From the NCBI RefSeq assembly GCF_014805685.1, contig NC_060886.1, positions 27,885,652 to 27,949,651 of the forward strand: DNA of 64,000 nt. Direction: 5' to 3'. Shown here piece after piece: positions 1-11,412 of the stretch; position 1 is the stretch's first letter; every line of letters starts with the position of its first letter. The notes below the pieces were generated by a model. The model had not been told where the DNA came from, did not search any database, and saw only the letters and a list, made by a program, of their open reading frames with translations. Made by a program: the position numbers and the translations under genes. This stretch comes from Silurus meridionalis (Eukaryota; Chordata; Actinopteri; Siluriformes; Siluridae).

Positions 1-151
1 AGGAAGGAAAGAAGAGAGGAAGGAAAGAAAGATAAAAAGAAAGAAAGAAAGACTGGCCTTCAATGCTGTGTGAAAAACAGGAACACATGAGTACAAGTAC
101 ATAAAAAAATAAATGAATAAAATACATGAATGAAAAAAAAAAAAGAAAATT

Positions 152-194
<43 letters not shown>

Positions 195-519
195 AATAAA
201 AATTGTGCTGATGGAAGAACTGAAGATTGCGGCCTCCTCTCCCCCACATTCCTCTCATCAGTCTTCCCTCCCTCCTCCTCCTCCCTCCTTCCCTCCTCCC
301 CTCCTCACTGCTCCCCCTCACTACAACTGAATACAATCTTCTAAATATCTGAATCAATGCATGATGAAGAATGATTGAAGGAAAGTGAAAGATCTTCTGA
401 CACTGGAGACTCCTTATATTTGCTGATGCTGACCATCTCTTATAGTATAATATGTGTAGAGCAGCAAGCTGCCAGAGTTACCGGTGGTACTGCTGTAGAA
501 AATTAATATAGGCTCTTAC
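1..519 (-). other. epb41l5: epb41l5 intron (after coding exon 2), truncated by window edge
   Basis: Non-coding sequence following the splice donor at 519/518. It contains a purine-rich stretch at 1-60, a (GA)n microsatellite at 153-192 and a pyrimidine-rich patch at 236-310. No coding exon of the FERM domain is recognisable here, so the next epb41l5 exon lies outside the window. Confidence 0.75.
153..192. repeat. (GA)n microsatellite
   Basis: About 20 uninterrupted GA dinucleotides inside the epb41l5 intron. The short acidic and basic reading frame crossing it is a by-product of the repeat. Confidence 0.95.
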
Positions 520-624
520 CGGCACTTGTGCAGAGTCCATGAAGCGCAGCCCAAAGTAGTCCTTCTCAATGATATCCAGGTGATACATGATCTGGTCAAA
601 CAGCTCCTCACCTTTGGCTTTTTT
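520..624 (-). CDS. epb41l5: epb41l5 coding exon 2 (FERM N-lobe)
   Basis: A 105-nt exon of 35 codons, phase 0 at both ends, with acceptor ctccacag before 624 and donor GTAAGAG after 520. The product starts [17 protein letters not shown] and includes [14 protein letters not shown], which is the F1 (ubiquitin-like) lobe of the FERM domain of erythrocyte membrane protein band 4.1-like 5. The protein is a cytoplasmic scaffold that binds Crumbs through its FERM domain and acts in apicobasal polarity and epithelial-mesenchymal transition. It joins in frame to the exon at 9339-9518: residue 60 (P) is followed by KKAKG as residues 61-65. The call rests on remembered vertebrate EPB41L5 sequence plus synteny with ptpn4. 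The paralogue EPB41L4B/EHM2 is less likely because of the N-terminus and gene order. Confidence 0.95.
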
Positions 625-879
625 CTGTGGAGACATGAAGCAGCTTCAGACTTCATCTTTAATAGACTAAGGCATTGTTTATTAAATTCATCAGCGACAG
701 AAAAATAACAAATCATGACCTTCGTACAGTTTGGAGTGGAAATGATGTCAAATCAGAATTGGGAGGAAAAAGACCACAATGCCTCCCCTAAAGAGTTTCA
801 AACAGCAGTAGATCAGAAGGCCTTTATAAACACTACCTATACCGCTTGTAGGAGACAAGAGACAATACTGTAAAAATGA

Positions 880-1965
880 AACATATTTTAGAGTAGTCAG
901 TGTGCAGCTTGTATATCGGTACAGATTTACTGTCCTCTGGAAATAACTGAACATACACCATTATTGTCTAAATACCCGGCAACCGTGAAACAGTGCAAAG
1001 CCACACGTCCTATTTATCATGTTTTTTTGTCTGCTTGACAGAACCATACAAATTTGTGTATTTTGTATTAGAGCAGTTAAAATTGGGTCCAATTCCCTCA
1101 TACTGACCACTGGATGTTCAACATGGCACTTCATGGTGAAGAACTCTGAGGATTAGAATTGTTGCTGTCCACAAAGATGCGGAGGAACATCAGGAACACC
1201 CTGAAACTGAGTTACAGTGCGGTGGCTAGGGTCATACAGAAGGGTTCCACTCGGAACAGGCCTCGCAAGGCTCAACCAAAGAAGTCAAGTCCTTGGTGCT
1301 AGTGGGGTTTGCTGAAAACAACCTGTCCAAGAGCATGAATTGCTGGAACCATGTCCTCTTGTCTGATGAGATTAACTTGTTTGGCTCAGATGGTGTCCAG
1401 CATGTGTGGCAACCCCCTGGTGTGAAGTACCAAGAAAATTGTGTCTTGCTTACAGTCAAGCATGGTGGTGGTAGCATCATGGTCTGGGGCTGCATGAGTG
1501 CTGCTGGTACTGGTTTGCACATGGATTGCAAATATGTGATGGAGTGGCCAAATATATCTCCAGACCTGAACCCTATTGAGCGCCTGCGGGGCGTCCGCAA
1601 GCCGAAGGTGGAGAAACGCCATGTGTCTAACATCCAGCAGCTCTGTGATGTCATTATGGAGGAGTGGAGGAGGATCCCAGCAACAACCTGTGCAGCTCTG
1701 GTGAATTCCATACCCAGGAGGATTAAGGCAGTCCTACATAACAATGATGCTCACACTAAATATTGACACAGTTTTATATTTAATTAGGGTGTACTCACTT
1801 TATTTGCCAGTTATTTAGACAATAATGGCTGTATTTTAAGTTATTTTTAGAGGACAGTAAATCTGTACTGGTATACAGCTGCATACTTGACTACTCTAAA
1901 ATATATCCAGGTTTCTTAAAATGGTTGTGAGGGGTGTACTCACTTTTGTGAAAAGGAACAAGGGT
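880..1965 (+). mobile_element. Degenerate Tc1/mariner element with inverted repeat ends
   Basis: The stretch at about 885-965 (attttagagtagtca, then acagatttactgtcctct) is the inverted complement of about 1815-1905 (agaggacagtaaatctgt, then tgactactctaaaat). The element therefore keeps subterminal inverted repeats. Between them is a decayed Tc1 transposase at 1293-1766, with [20 protein letters not shown] and NISPDLNPIERL. Sequence between these two motifs is missing, and with it the second catalytic aspartate block. The right end carries the familiar 'gtgtactcacttttgtg' terminus. It is a dead copy in the epb41l5 intron. Confidence 0.85.
1293..1766 (+). pseudogene. Tc1 transposase remnant
   Basis: The reading frame covers the centre and C-terminus of a Tc1 DDE transposase: HVLLSDEINLFGSDG (first catalytic D region), HGGGSIMVWGC, SPDLNPIE (the final E) and a C-terminal IPRRIKAVLHNND. 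About 60-70 residues expected between GTGLHMD and the PDLNPIE block are absent, including the HDNDPKH-type second aspartate. The product could not be catalytic. Confidence 0.85.
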
Positions 1966-2974
1966 TTGGGTCTCAAGTGAAACAAAAGTTCACGTTACCG
2001 CATTCTATACAATTATGTGCCTCCAGATTTTGTCTGGCAGAGGGTCTTGAGATTTAAATGTGCAGTCTTCTGGTAAATATTAGAGTGTGAGTTGGTGAAC
2101 TTGTAGAACTTCACCGAGTCAGACTGGTGAGTCACAGCATAGTCAACTTCTTCAACTAACCTTCTATACACTATCTTAATAAATGTGATTGTCCATCTCT
2201 AGGTTGCTGGAGGTAGCGAGTTTGGGAGCTTCTGCCGAAGCTTGTGGATTCGTGCTGTTCGCAAACACAATGCAAGATGCTCGTTCAGGCTCCGGAGAGT
2301 TGGCATGACATATAAAGCGTCTCGGTGTGCTTGCAGGAACTCACACAAAGGCCCTATTGTGCACTCCAGTAAGCCACGGACTCCCAGTTCACATTGTTCT
2401 GCCGAAGGTCTTTTTCGAGCGATCTGGCTTCCGAGGTGCAGCGACATTCCTTAGCCTGTTTCCCGCGTGCAGGTCATCAGGAGGATAGGGACTAAAGAAA
2501 CACAGCTCTTACTGCCATGTCCTGCCATGAATGCACCCTGGGGCCTCGAAAGTCACCGGGCTCCTCTTCTATAGAATGAGGAGACGTCATTAGGTGTAAA
2601 TCATTAGGTGTGCTGTGAAGCCAAGCGCATACCGGGGGTCAGAGGTAGTGATGTGCCATTTCGATGTATTCCATGGAAACCCTTTGAGGGGCGACACTTT
2701 GGAGCAACACTGGAAATACGGTAAATGTTTGTGCTGGAGATATTTACAGACGGGCTTTTAGTTCTTTTCTGCAGGACTGAAGAAGGGCTTCTGCTTTAAA
2801 ATAAAAATGGCAGAAGGATGGTGATCTATAAAAAGCTGTGCTGGCAAGTTCAAACTTATGAACTCTTCGGCTGTAAATCGCCGACTCGATTCGAAACAGC
2901 AGTAGCAAAAACGCACCCTGTAAATTATTAACCAACATGGAAAACAAAAAATTAGGTTATGGGTTTTACTCAGA

Positions 2975-3062
2975 TGCCCAGCAGTGGAAACTTGATGGTG
3001 TTGGGATTTGAACTCATGGCCTTTTGATCCAAAGTCCAATTCCTTAACCAATAAGCTACCAC
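2975..3062 (-). repeat. tRNA-derived SINE head fragment
   Basis: Read on the minus strand this gives 'ggtggtagcttattggtt...ggatcaaaaggccatgagttcaaatccc'. That carries an A-box-like start and a B-box-like GAGTTCAAATCCC, the hallmark of a pol III SINE head. Related heads occur at 8335, 14215, 31828 and 56088. Confidence 0.65.
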
Positions 3063-3069
3063 CTTAGTT

Positions 3070-3250
3070 TATGGACACATGACCATGAGCTTCGTCAGCG
3101 TTCCAATTCATCCCAAAGGTGTTCAATATGGTTGAGATCATAGCTTTGTAGCGGGCCACTCAAGATCTTCCACACCAACTCATATTGACCATGTCTTCAC
3201 GGAGATGTCTTTATGCATCAGCATTCATCATCGAACAGTGTTCTAACCTC
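3070..3250 (-). mobile_element. Fragment of the 'ttgggacacctg' Tc1-like family
   Basis: Minus-strand similarity to the repeat family seen best at 40368-40815. The segment 'attcatcccaaaggtgttcaatatggttgaga' is the complement of 'EHLWDE' transposase-derived sequence. Only an internal piece is left. Confidence 0.6.
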
Positions 3251-3359
3251 AACAATGATGGAAATAGAATGAATGGGCTCTCAGAGTTACCAAGATGGGA
3301 ATAGGTTCCCATTTGAGTCTGGTTCTTCTCAAGGTTTCTACCTCATACCACCTCAGGAA

Positions 3360-5690
3360 GGTAATAGTTTGGAAAAGAAACTGCGAGAAAAGTCAGGTGG
3401 CCCAGTACTTGTCTATATAGTGCCATGCAGGCAGGATAATTCAACGAGATGAATCTGTTACTCATCTTTTTCTCTTTGCTGCAAGTTGAATATGAATAGA
3501 CCACAATTATTGTACAAGCCGTCAACTAATTACTCCCGTGCCTGATCTTAAAGTTATAATCAAAAGGAACACATTATCAAGCATTTACTTTCATTTTCAT
3601 AGCGTTTACCGAAGTACATCCAGCCTGAGGCTCAGTATCTCTCAATTATAGATTTAAGGGAATCTGAAAACACAAGACAGGAAAGAACTCAAAGTGAGGG
3701 AAAACCGATTTAGAGGACTGGAGCGTCTGGGTGCAGGAGCTTCACAATGAATCTTGAATGATGTACAACAGTGCATGAATGTGATTTCCTAAAGTAGGAC
3801 AAGTCTAGTGTTTAACCAATCACACGTCACATCCCAGCTCATAATATTGAAAAAGGGATAATCCGTAACTAGGTGTTACGAGTTACATTATTTCAACGTG
3901 CAAGTAAAAAAAAGAGTCGATACAAAAACGGGATGATTTGGGATTCATTTGAATACGGGTCAACAGTTTAACCTGCTCTAAATCATACGAAGAGTAGTGT
4001 GATTACATTTAATTAAATAATTCATTCATAATTTACTACAAATAATTAGGCTGTCGGTTTTAAGCCCGTTTATTTTCTGTTATATCGTTTTAACTTTATC
4101 TTCTCCCGTTCATCAAATTCATAATTTATCTCAACATACGTTACAGGACACACAAATCATTCACTTTCCTCTGTAATGTAATTAGGAAACATTTAAAATA
4201 GCGTTTTCATTCTATACACAATAAAAACTTATTACGGTTACAATGATTTATAAAGCAGTGCAATCCTAACTGGTCAGGGCCTTTCAGTTAATCAGAATTA
4301 AGTACTCAGGCTTGTATAGTAAATACATATATTCATACATTATAATTCAGTTAATCATCTTTGTCAAATAAAGTGTTTTCACCCACGTGTATTTTTGGAT
4401 CTACGTGCCATTCTTTGAAACGAATCCCTGCCGTCTAATGCCATTAGTGGCCGTCAACCAGTTTTAGACCGTGAAGCTTATTGAGAATCTTAATTCATGA
4501 AAACGCAAGATTTTTGACCATGCTTTATCTCACACACACAGCTAGCAAAAACAATTAGCTTGGCTAGTCAACATGCTACGCAGCTTTGAAAGCACTATTT
4601 TTGTTCTGCTTACGTTTTGATAAACGGTAATGCAGAACTCCACATTAAACTTCCCAATACTGCATCTGGAAACAGTTTAGAATTTATGTATAAGGATAAA
4701 GTCAGAGTAAACCCTGTTTCCCCCACACGAGACTAAAAAGTTAAAAAGCCTTACTGCTAGCGAGTACTAAATTTGACTGTGTGATTAATGCTAAAAGACA
4801 CTACCAAAACAAGTTGTCTGGACAAATGGCTGTCTTACAGACCAAAGGCTTTACGTCCGATTACGGAGTAACTCCTCAAGATTCCTTTCCGCACACAGGA
4901 ACGCACACCCACACACTGTTTTAGCTCTTTATAGCTTCCAACAGTAGACTCCTTAACTTCTTAATAGCGAAGACACCTAAACGCCATGGTGGACCATCTT
5001 AAAGAAACACATTAGACTGGAAGTACGTCGAGTGTTGAGCCAATAAATATTACTATTGGCCTCACTTCTGAAGGTGTGCTGTGTTCTCTAGCACCAAGAT
5101 TTCAGCAGCAGACAATTTGAAGATCAAAGCAAGAAACTTTTGCTATATGACAGGAGCATCATCGTGCTGAAAGAGGGCACCACAATAAATATTATTAGAT
5201 AAAAGGACAAAAAAAATTTCAGGTAGATGGTACTTGATGGTAAATGCAGCCTAGCAGTCCCACACGGCCAGTTCTGACAACTTCCTCTCATAGCCAGAAA
5301 TCTGTGCTACAGTAGCTCTTCTTTGTGTGATCAGACCAGCCAGGCCAGTGTTCACCTAGCATGCACTTCGATAAACCTAGCCTACCTCATGGTCTTCAGC
5401 TGTCTCTCTTTGAAATAATATCCTCACAAGACCTGCCATTTTAGAAATCTGACCTAGCCATTATTAGCCATAACAATTTAGCGTTTGTTAAATTTACTCA
5501 GATCCTTTTGCTTGCCCATTTTTCCTGCTTCCAACATATCAATTTTGACAACTGAGTAACTTGTTGCCCAGTATATTCCACCTTGACAAGTGCCACTGTA
5601 ATGAGATACTCAGTGTTATTTACCTCACAATTTTTCACCTGGTCACTCGTAAAATTAACAATCCTTCAATTATGTGGCAGCATCACAGTG
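3360..5690 (-). other. epb41l5: epb41l5 intron, no recognisable element
   Basis: AT-rich unique-looking sequence between repeat fragments. No exon fits the epb41l5 FERM sequence and no long frame is present. A short repeat fragment at 3290-3360 ('gagtctggttcttctcaaggtttct') is an antisense scrap of the repeat at 5692. Confidence 0.55.
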
Positions 5691-5691
5691 T

Positions 5692-6250
5692 ATAAGTCAA
5701 GTCAAGTTTATTTCTATAGCGCTTTTGACAACAGACACTGTCTCAAAGCAGCTTTACAGTATTAAACAGTTAAAGTGAACGATGTATATTTATCCCTGAT
5801 GAGCAGCCATGGCGACTGTGGCAAGGAAAAACTCCCTTAGATGTTATGAGGAAGAAACCTTGAGAGGAACCAGACTCAAAAGGGGAACCCATCCTCATTT
5901 GGGTGACATCAAGAGTGTGATTATAGTCTTTAAAACAATACAGTTTAAAACACTTGAGAGTGAGAACTAACATGAGCACTGGAGTGTAAGATTATGAGAA
6001 ATGTTCTTTTTTTACAGTCTTTTACAGTCATTTGAGATTATGGAACCAGGAGCTACTGAGCAACTCATAAAATAGCTCAAGCTCCAGCTTCTCCATGCCA
6101 GAACCTTTAAACACTCAAGGAGGTCCAGTGTCCAAACGCCACATGAAGTGGGATCCAATTGGCACTGGTACGTCTCTAGATGGTTCGGGATGTTTGCGGG
6201 TTCGGCATCTACCTTTTTAAAGGTCCACAATCTATATAAGGTGGGACATG
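5692..6250 (+). repeat. Dispersed fish repeat ('agtcaagtttatttctatagcgcttttgac' family)
   Basis: Starts tcaagtcaagtttattt and runs through 'caaagcagctttacag', 'ggcaaggaaaaactccct' and 'aaccttgagaggaaccagac'. The same segments recur in order at 28195-28620, in shortened form at 36055-36225, and reversed at 57535-57690. It has no coding capacity and its class is uncertain. Confidence 0.8.
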
Positions 6251-6440
6251 ACAAAGGTATAAGGTCATAAACTTCAGCCGAGTTCTTTAATTCACATCAT
6301 ACATGTGGCAAGGCACGTAAGGCAAATACGATGGTTACCCTGGTTTGATTGTGGGTTATAGTTGTCATGCTTTGGCTATTTCTGGTTTTGCTAAATGCAC
6401 AATAATGCATTTATTTACACATGTTTACACAAAACATGTA

Positions 6441-7680
6441 CAGGTGCATCTCAATAAATTAAAATTATTTATTTTAGTAATTCAATTAAAATTGTGAAAC
6501 TCGTCTACTAAATAAAATTCGATGCACACAGACTGAAGTAGTTTAAGTCTGTGTGATGATTTTGGCTTACATTTAGGAAAAACCCACCGATTTACTCTCT
6601 CAACAAATTAGAATATGGAGATATGATCAGCTAATCAACTCAAAAACACCTGAGAAGGTTTCCTGAGGCTTCAAAGTGGTCTTTCATTTTTGGTTCGCTA
6701 GGCTACACAATAATAGGGAAGACTGCTAATCTGAGAGTTGTCCAGAAGACAATCATTGACACCCTTCACAAGAAGGAGAAGCCACAAACATTTATTGCCA
6801 AAGAAGCTGCACAACCAAACGAGAGACCTGCAGCTTTGAGAGGCTCGTCGAGCAAAATCCACTTAAGAATTTGGGTGAACTTCACAAGGAATTGACTGCT
6901 GGGGTCAAGGTATCGACTCAGGCTGGGTTCAAGGTATCAAGAGCAACCACACACAGACGTGACAGGGAATTTGGCTACAGTTGTCGTATTCATCTTGTTA
7001 AGCCACTCCTGAACCACAAAGAATGTTTTACCTGGGATAAAGAGAAGAAGAACTGGACTGTCGCAATCCAGTGGTCCAAAGTCCTCTTTTCCGGTGAAAG
7101 CAAGTTTTGTATTTCATTTGGAAACCAAGGTCCTAGAGTCTGAAAGAGGGGTGGAGAAGCTCATAGCCCAAATTGCTTCCAATTTTAAATTTTCCAGTGT
7201 TAAGTTTCCACAGTCTGTGATGATTTGGGGTGCAATGTCTTCTGATGGTGTGGGTCCACTGTGTTTTTTGAAATGTGCAAAGTCACTGCACCCGTTTACC
7301 AAGAAATTTAAGAGCACTTAATGCTTCCTTCTGCTGACCAGCTTTATGGAGATGCTGATTTAATTTTACAGCAGGATTTGGCACCTGCCCACTCTGCCTA
7401 AAGCAGAGGCCAAAGTGTTGGTGTGCTTGACAGGCTAGCAAAACTCACCAGACCTGAACCCCAAAGAGAGGGGTATTGTCAAGAGAAAAATAAGAATCAA
7501 GAGACCAAAAACTGCAGATGAGTTGAAGGCCACTGTCAAAGAAACCTGGGCTTCCATTTCACCTCAGCAGTGCCACAGACTGATCACCTATATGCCACGC
7601 CGAATTGAGGCAGTAATTAAAGCAAAAGGAGGGCTCCTTTTGGGCTCCTGACCAAGTTGTGAGTATATTTACATTCATAT
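6441..7680 (+). mobile_element. Tc1-like element, decayed
   Basis: The left end reads caggtgcatctcaataaatt, a terminus I know from fish Tc1 elements. Downstream are frameshifted transposase pieces: a helix-turn-helix region around 6720-6960, VMIWGAMSSDGVGPLCFLK at about 7219-7275, and a C-terminal part around 7440-7640 containing 'ccagacctgaacccc' (PDLNP). Several stops and shifts separate the blocks. The right boundary near 7680 is approximate. Confidence 0.8.
6871..7640 (+). pseudogene. Tc1 transposase remnant
   Basis: Pieces of a Tc1 transposase lie in different frames. One frame at 6871-7143 gives RDREFGYSCRIHLVKPLLN and SGESKFCISFGNQGPRV. A second at about 7094-7321 gives SVMIWGAMSSDGVG. 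A third at about 7440-7640 gives the PDLNP/E region and the C-terminus. It is multiply frameshifted and inactive. Confidence 0.75.
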
Positions 7681-7944
7681 GTTCATACATAATGAAAAGT
7701 AATGCAATCCATAGGTTCAGGTCAGTGGTGACTGGGCCACTTAATGGCAATCACAGACTCATCCCAAAGCACCTCCTGCATTTTCTTGTTTAGGTCTGCC
7801 TTTTGAGTGTGGGGGAATTCTTCTGCTAAAAAATATGCCCATAGCTTGATACCATCACCACCATACTTCACCAAAGGGTCACATTATTAACAGGTAATTA
7901 ACTAACTGCTCCAAAGATGGTAGAGAGGTTCAAACCTCTTGAAA

Positions 7945-8050
7945 TATTTTGGGTCTCTAGTTTCCTCCCAACATCCAGAAACACGTCAGTAGGTGGACTG
8001 GTTACACCAAACTGCCCCTGGTTGTAAATAAGTGTGCGAGCGTGTGGGCA
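7945..8050 (-). repeat. Dispersed repeat fragment ('ggaggaaac' family)
   Basis: 'gtttcctcccaacatccagaaac...taggtggactggttacaccaaactgcccctg' matches, in antisense, a fish repeat whose sense part is seen at 50100-50290 ('gatgggaggaaaccgaagaatacg...caaaactccacacagg'). It is a short fragment. Confidence 0.5.
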
Positions 8051-8334
8051 AGTTGCCAGGATTGGATTCTACACGGAACAGGATAAAGCGCTTATGCAGT
8101 TGGAAAGAATTCAGTCTTGGATTTCATCAGAAACTGGTTTCCCACAGATTGAGAATTCTTCAGCGCAAGAACAAAATGTAAATACAAAGAAAGCCAAACA
8201 GCATTGCATCTTCACACAGAACCACGCAATGATCTTTGGGTTCTTTGTAATTCCCATAACTGAAGATCTTCTCCAACATTTGCACATTTTGACTAAATGA
8301 CCAGCAATAACTTTGGGTTCCGAACTAAGAGGCT

Positions 8335-8400
8335 CACCAATTAAGGTTCTGGGTTACTGATCAGAAGGTTCAAGGGTCAAGCCCCAGCATCCAAAGAACA
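8335..8400 (+). repeat. tRNA-derived SINE head fragment
   Basis: 'ctgggttactgatcagaaggttcaagggtcaagccccagca' carries the SINE A/B box region seen also at 56088 (gggttactgatcggaaggtc). Only the head remains. Confidence 0.65.
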
Positions 8401-8542
8401 AGTCCCAAAGTCCCAAAGCAAAGCCCTAAACCTTCTCTGTTGAAAAGGTGCCATATCAAGGCTGACCAGCTTTCTAGTACAAGTCCCCCAAACCTGGACC
8501 CCTAAAACACCATAGAAGGATCTTATGGAAAGATCTTTTTTT

Positions 8543-8640
8543 AAGGAGGCCATTCTATAAAGCCATGTGATTTCCAAATATCTCACTATAACACAGTATA
8601 TATATTTGGAAATCACATGGCTCTATATAATGTCCTCCCT
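8543..8640. other. Strong foldback hairpin 1 in epb41l5 intron
   Basis: Left arm 8543-8581 and right arm 8602-8639 are inverted complements. The core agccatgtgatttccaaata pairs without mismatch with tatttggaaatcacatggct, and the outer part (ggaggccattctata) pairs with mismatches. The loop is about 20 nt. It may be a palindromic mini-transposon or a hairpin-forming intronic RNA. The sequence alone cannot decide. Confidence 0.85.
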
Positions 8641-8643
8641 AAA

Positions 8644-8745
8644 CGTTTTTGAGAACTTTTTTCCTTATCGAGCTGTAAAAATGCTTCTTGTTTGAACAAA
8701 ATCGACGCATTTTTACAGCTCGATAAAGAAAAAAGTCCTCAAACG
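8644..8745. other. Strong foldback hairpin 2 in epb41l5 intron
   Basis: Left arm 8644-8684 (ending cgagctgtaaaaatgc) and right arm 8707-8745 (starting gcatttttacagctcg) are near-perfect inverted complements of about 40 nt, with a loop of about 22 nt. It begins four bases after hairpin 1 ends and has an unrelated sequence. Confidence 0.85.
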
Positions 8746-9338
8746 AACGCAGAAAATGCAAACAGACCTGAATTTCTTTATAATGCTTAAGTTCAACACG
8801 ACAAAAAAACAGTAGACATTCCCACAACGGTCATTAAATCAATTGAATAATAAACAGCCACCACCCTGCTCTTGTCAGAACCATTTGGAATTTATGGAAC
8901 GGGTTCATTTTAAGTTTTAAAACAAGTTTCAAACTTTTCCTGCGCCAGGTAAAGATTATGGGTTAAAGCAGGTCAAGTAGCTTTACACATTCAGCGGAAT
9001 CTCAAAAAAATTCGAATAATTTGGCTGCTCGTGTTAATCTTTAAACACACTTGCAGCCCAAAACCCACAGATACGAGAAGTATTGAGAAAAAGTGCGAGA
9101 TTGAATACATATTGACTATAGCAGATATTGACCAATACAATTCTTACATTTCAAAAATCATGAGTGAGAATGAACTGCATGAACCCGACACACCAGCTGC
9201 AATGTGCAATCCAAAGCAAACCAACTGGCAATGCAAGAAGTCACTTAATCAAACAAGGTCATATTGGTTAATCTGGGAGTTCAGAAAACAAATAGAGTAG
9301 ACACTACATTTTCCACTTCCTTTTTCAAAGGTGCTTAC
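8746..9338 (-). other. epb41l5: epb41l5 intron, nothing recognised
   Basis: Unique-looking AT-rich sequence between hairpin 2 and the donor of coding exon 1. No conserved coding segment or repeat was recognised. Confidence 0.5.
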
Positions 9339-9542
9339 CGGCAAATCGACGCTGACATCCGTCCCGTCCAGCAGCGACACTCTGCATGTGATGATGGAAC
9401 TCGCATCTCCGGCCGCAGGAATGTGCGTTTGTGCGCGCTGGGCTTCCCGGAGCCGAGCTTTCTCAGCATGCTTACGGCCAGAGCGCCGGCCCAGAGTCCG
9501 CCGCAGGAAACTCAGCATGACTGTGCTTTAAAGTGGTCCACC
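9339..9542 (-). CDS. epb41l5: epb41l5 coding exon 1 (start codon exon)
   Basis: The coding part is 9518-9339 (60 codons, ending in phase 0 before donor GTAAGC). It opens [20 protein letters not shown] and ends [20 protein letters not shown]. This is the characteristic EPB41L5 N-terminus followed by the first strand of the FERM F1 lobe. The ATG at 9518-9516 has G at -3. A likely acceptor (cctttatcgtctcgctcag, before 9542) leaves 24 nt of 5' UTR in this exon, so transcription starts in an upstream non-coding exon. Frame continues into the exon at 624. If read past the donor, the frame runs on to a stop at 9249. That read-through is not the gene product. Confidence 0.95.
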
Positions 9543-9774
9543 CTGAGCGAGACGATAAAGGAAGAATTTAGTTCCACCAGTGCAATACACTTCTGAAATA
9601 ATAGATGGATCTCGTCTACTTTAAAATTGCATCATCTATATTTTTTTATTAACTACATATTAAGTCATTTGGGGTCTCAGGAACTCAGCAATATCATTCA
9701 CATTAAAAAAATAAATAAATAAAAAGCAGAAAACAACTGAACATTACCAGAAAATAAATTGAGCAATAATCTTT

Positions 9775-11020
9775 CAACATTGTTTCCCAATGTCCAATCA
9801 CCAACCAATATTATTTCTCAATGTCCAATCAACATTGTCTCCCAATGTAAAAACAACGTTGTTTGCCAGTATCCTGGCATTAACTAATGTTTCCTAAAGT
9901 CCAATCACCAATCAGCATGGTTTTACAATGTCAAAACAAATTAATGTTTCATATCATACAATCACCATTCACTATGTTTGCCAACGTCCAATCACCAATC
10001 ATTGTTTCTCACTGTCATATCAACCTTATTACCAACCAACATTGTTTTTCAATGTCCAATCACCAACCAATATTGTTTCTCAATGTCCAATCTACATTGT
10101 ATCCCAATGTAAAAACATGGTTTGGCAGTATCCTGCCATTAACTAATGTTTCAGAAAGTCCAATCACCAATCAGCATTGTTTCACAATGTCAAAACTTTG
10201 TCAAAGTCCAGTCACCAACTAAAGTTTCCCATCATCCAATCACCGTTCACTATGTTTGCAAACGTCCAATTATTGTTTCCCACCGTCATATCAACCTTAT
10301 TACCAACCAGCATTGTTTCCCAATGTCCAATCACCAACCAATATTGTTTCTCAATGTCCAATCACCAACCAATATTGTTTCTCAATGTCCAATCTACATT
10401 GTCTCCCAATGTAAAAACCTTGTTTACCAGTATCCTGCCATTAACTAATGTTTCCTAAAGTCCAGTCACCAATCAGCATTGTTTCACAATGTCAAAACTT
10501 TGTCAAAGTCCAGTCGCCAACTAATGTTTCCCATCATCCAATCACCGTTCACTATGTTTGCCAACGTCCAATCACCAATCATTGTTTCCCACCATCATAT
10601 CAACCTAATTACCAACCAACATTGTTTCCCAATGTCCAATCACCAACCAATATTGTTTCTCAATGTCCAATCTACATTGTCTCCCAATGTAAAAACATGG
10701 TTTGGCAGTATCCTGTCATTAACTAATGTTTCCTAAAGTCCAATCACCAATCAACATTGTTTCGCAATGTCAAAACTTTGTCAAAGTCCAGTCACCAACT
10801 AAAGTTTCCCATCATCCAATCACCATTGACTATGATGGCCAACGTCCAATCATTGTTTCCCACCGTCATATCAACCTTATTACCAGCCAATATTGTTTCT
10901 CAATTGTCCAATCAGCATTGTTTCACAATGTCAAAACTTTGTTTTCCATCGTCCAATCACCTTGTTTACCAATATCCAATCACCTATAAACATTGTTTCC
11001 CAATGTCCAATAACACAACA
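9775..11020. repeat. CCAAT-rich tandem array with ~260-300-bp higher-order units
   Basis: Short blocks such as 'attgtttcccaatgtccaatcacca' recur dozens of times. They are grouped into larger units marked by 'ctaatgtttcctaaagtccaatcacc' or close variants, starting near 9885, 10143, 10445 and 10723, so period lengths are about 258, 302 and 278 bp. Overlapping plus-strand frames of 60-120 codons here are repeat artefacts. The array sits in epb41l5 intron 1, between the promoter and the start-codon exon. Confidence 0.9.
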
Positions 11021-11412
11021 GGATTTTATCTGCCTCATACAGATGTTATGCATGTTATGTATGACAAGTTTGCACCTGCTCTCCACAGTGCTCTGATCTG
11101 CATCCAAACAAACTGTTTATAACAAACATCCAAACAAATGACGTAAACACATCCACGTTTAAGCAAATGCCACACAAACCAGATTTTTATAATCAGATTT
11201 TATAAAATTGACATTTTAACGAGCATATCAATAAGCTATAATAGAAATAAATATATTGCATATTCCAATTTCAGATAAAAATACTCTCCATTATTTATAT
11301 TTAATTGTGTTTATAAGGAGTACGCTGCAATAAAGCGCTCGAGCTGCTTTAATACAAAGCGTGTGCATTCTTTTCCCAACCGTTTTACGACAGACCCGCC
11401 TTCTGCGCGATG

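Noticed and set aside
9887..11122. Overlapping plus-strand frames starting MFPKVQSPIS or similar
   Set aside because: They repeat because the DNA is a tandem array; multiple frames are open at once, which marks repeat rather than coding sequence.
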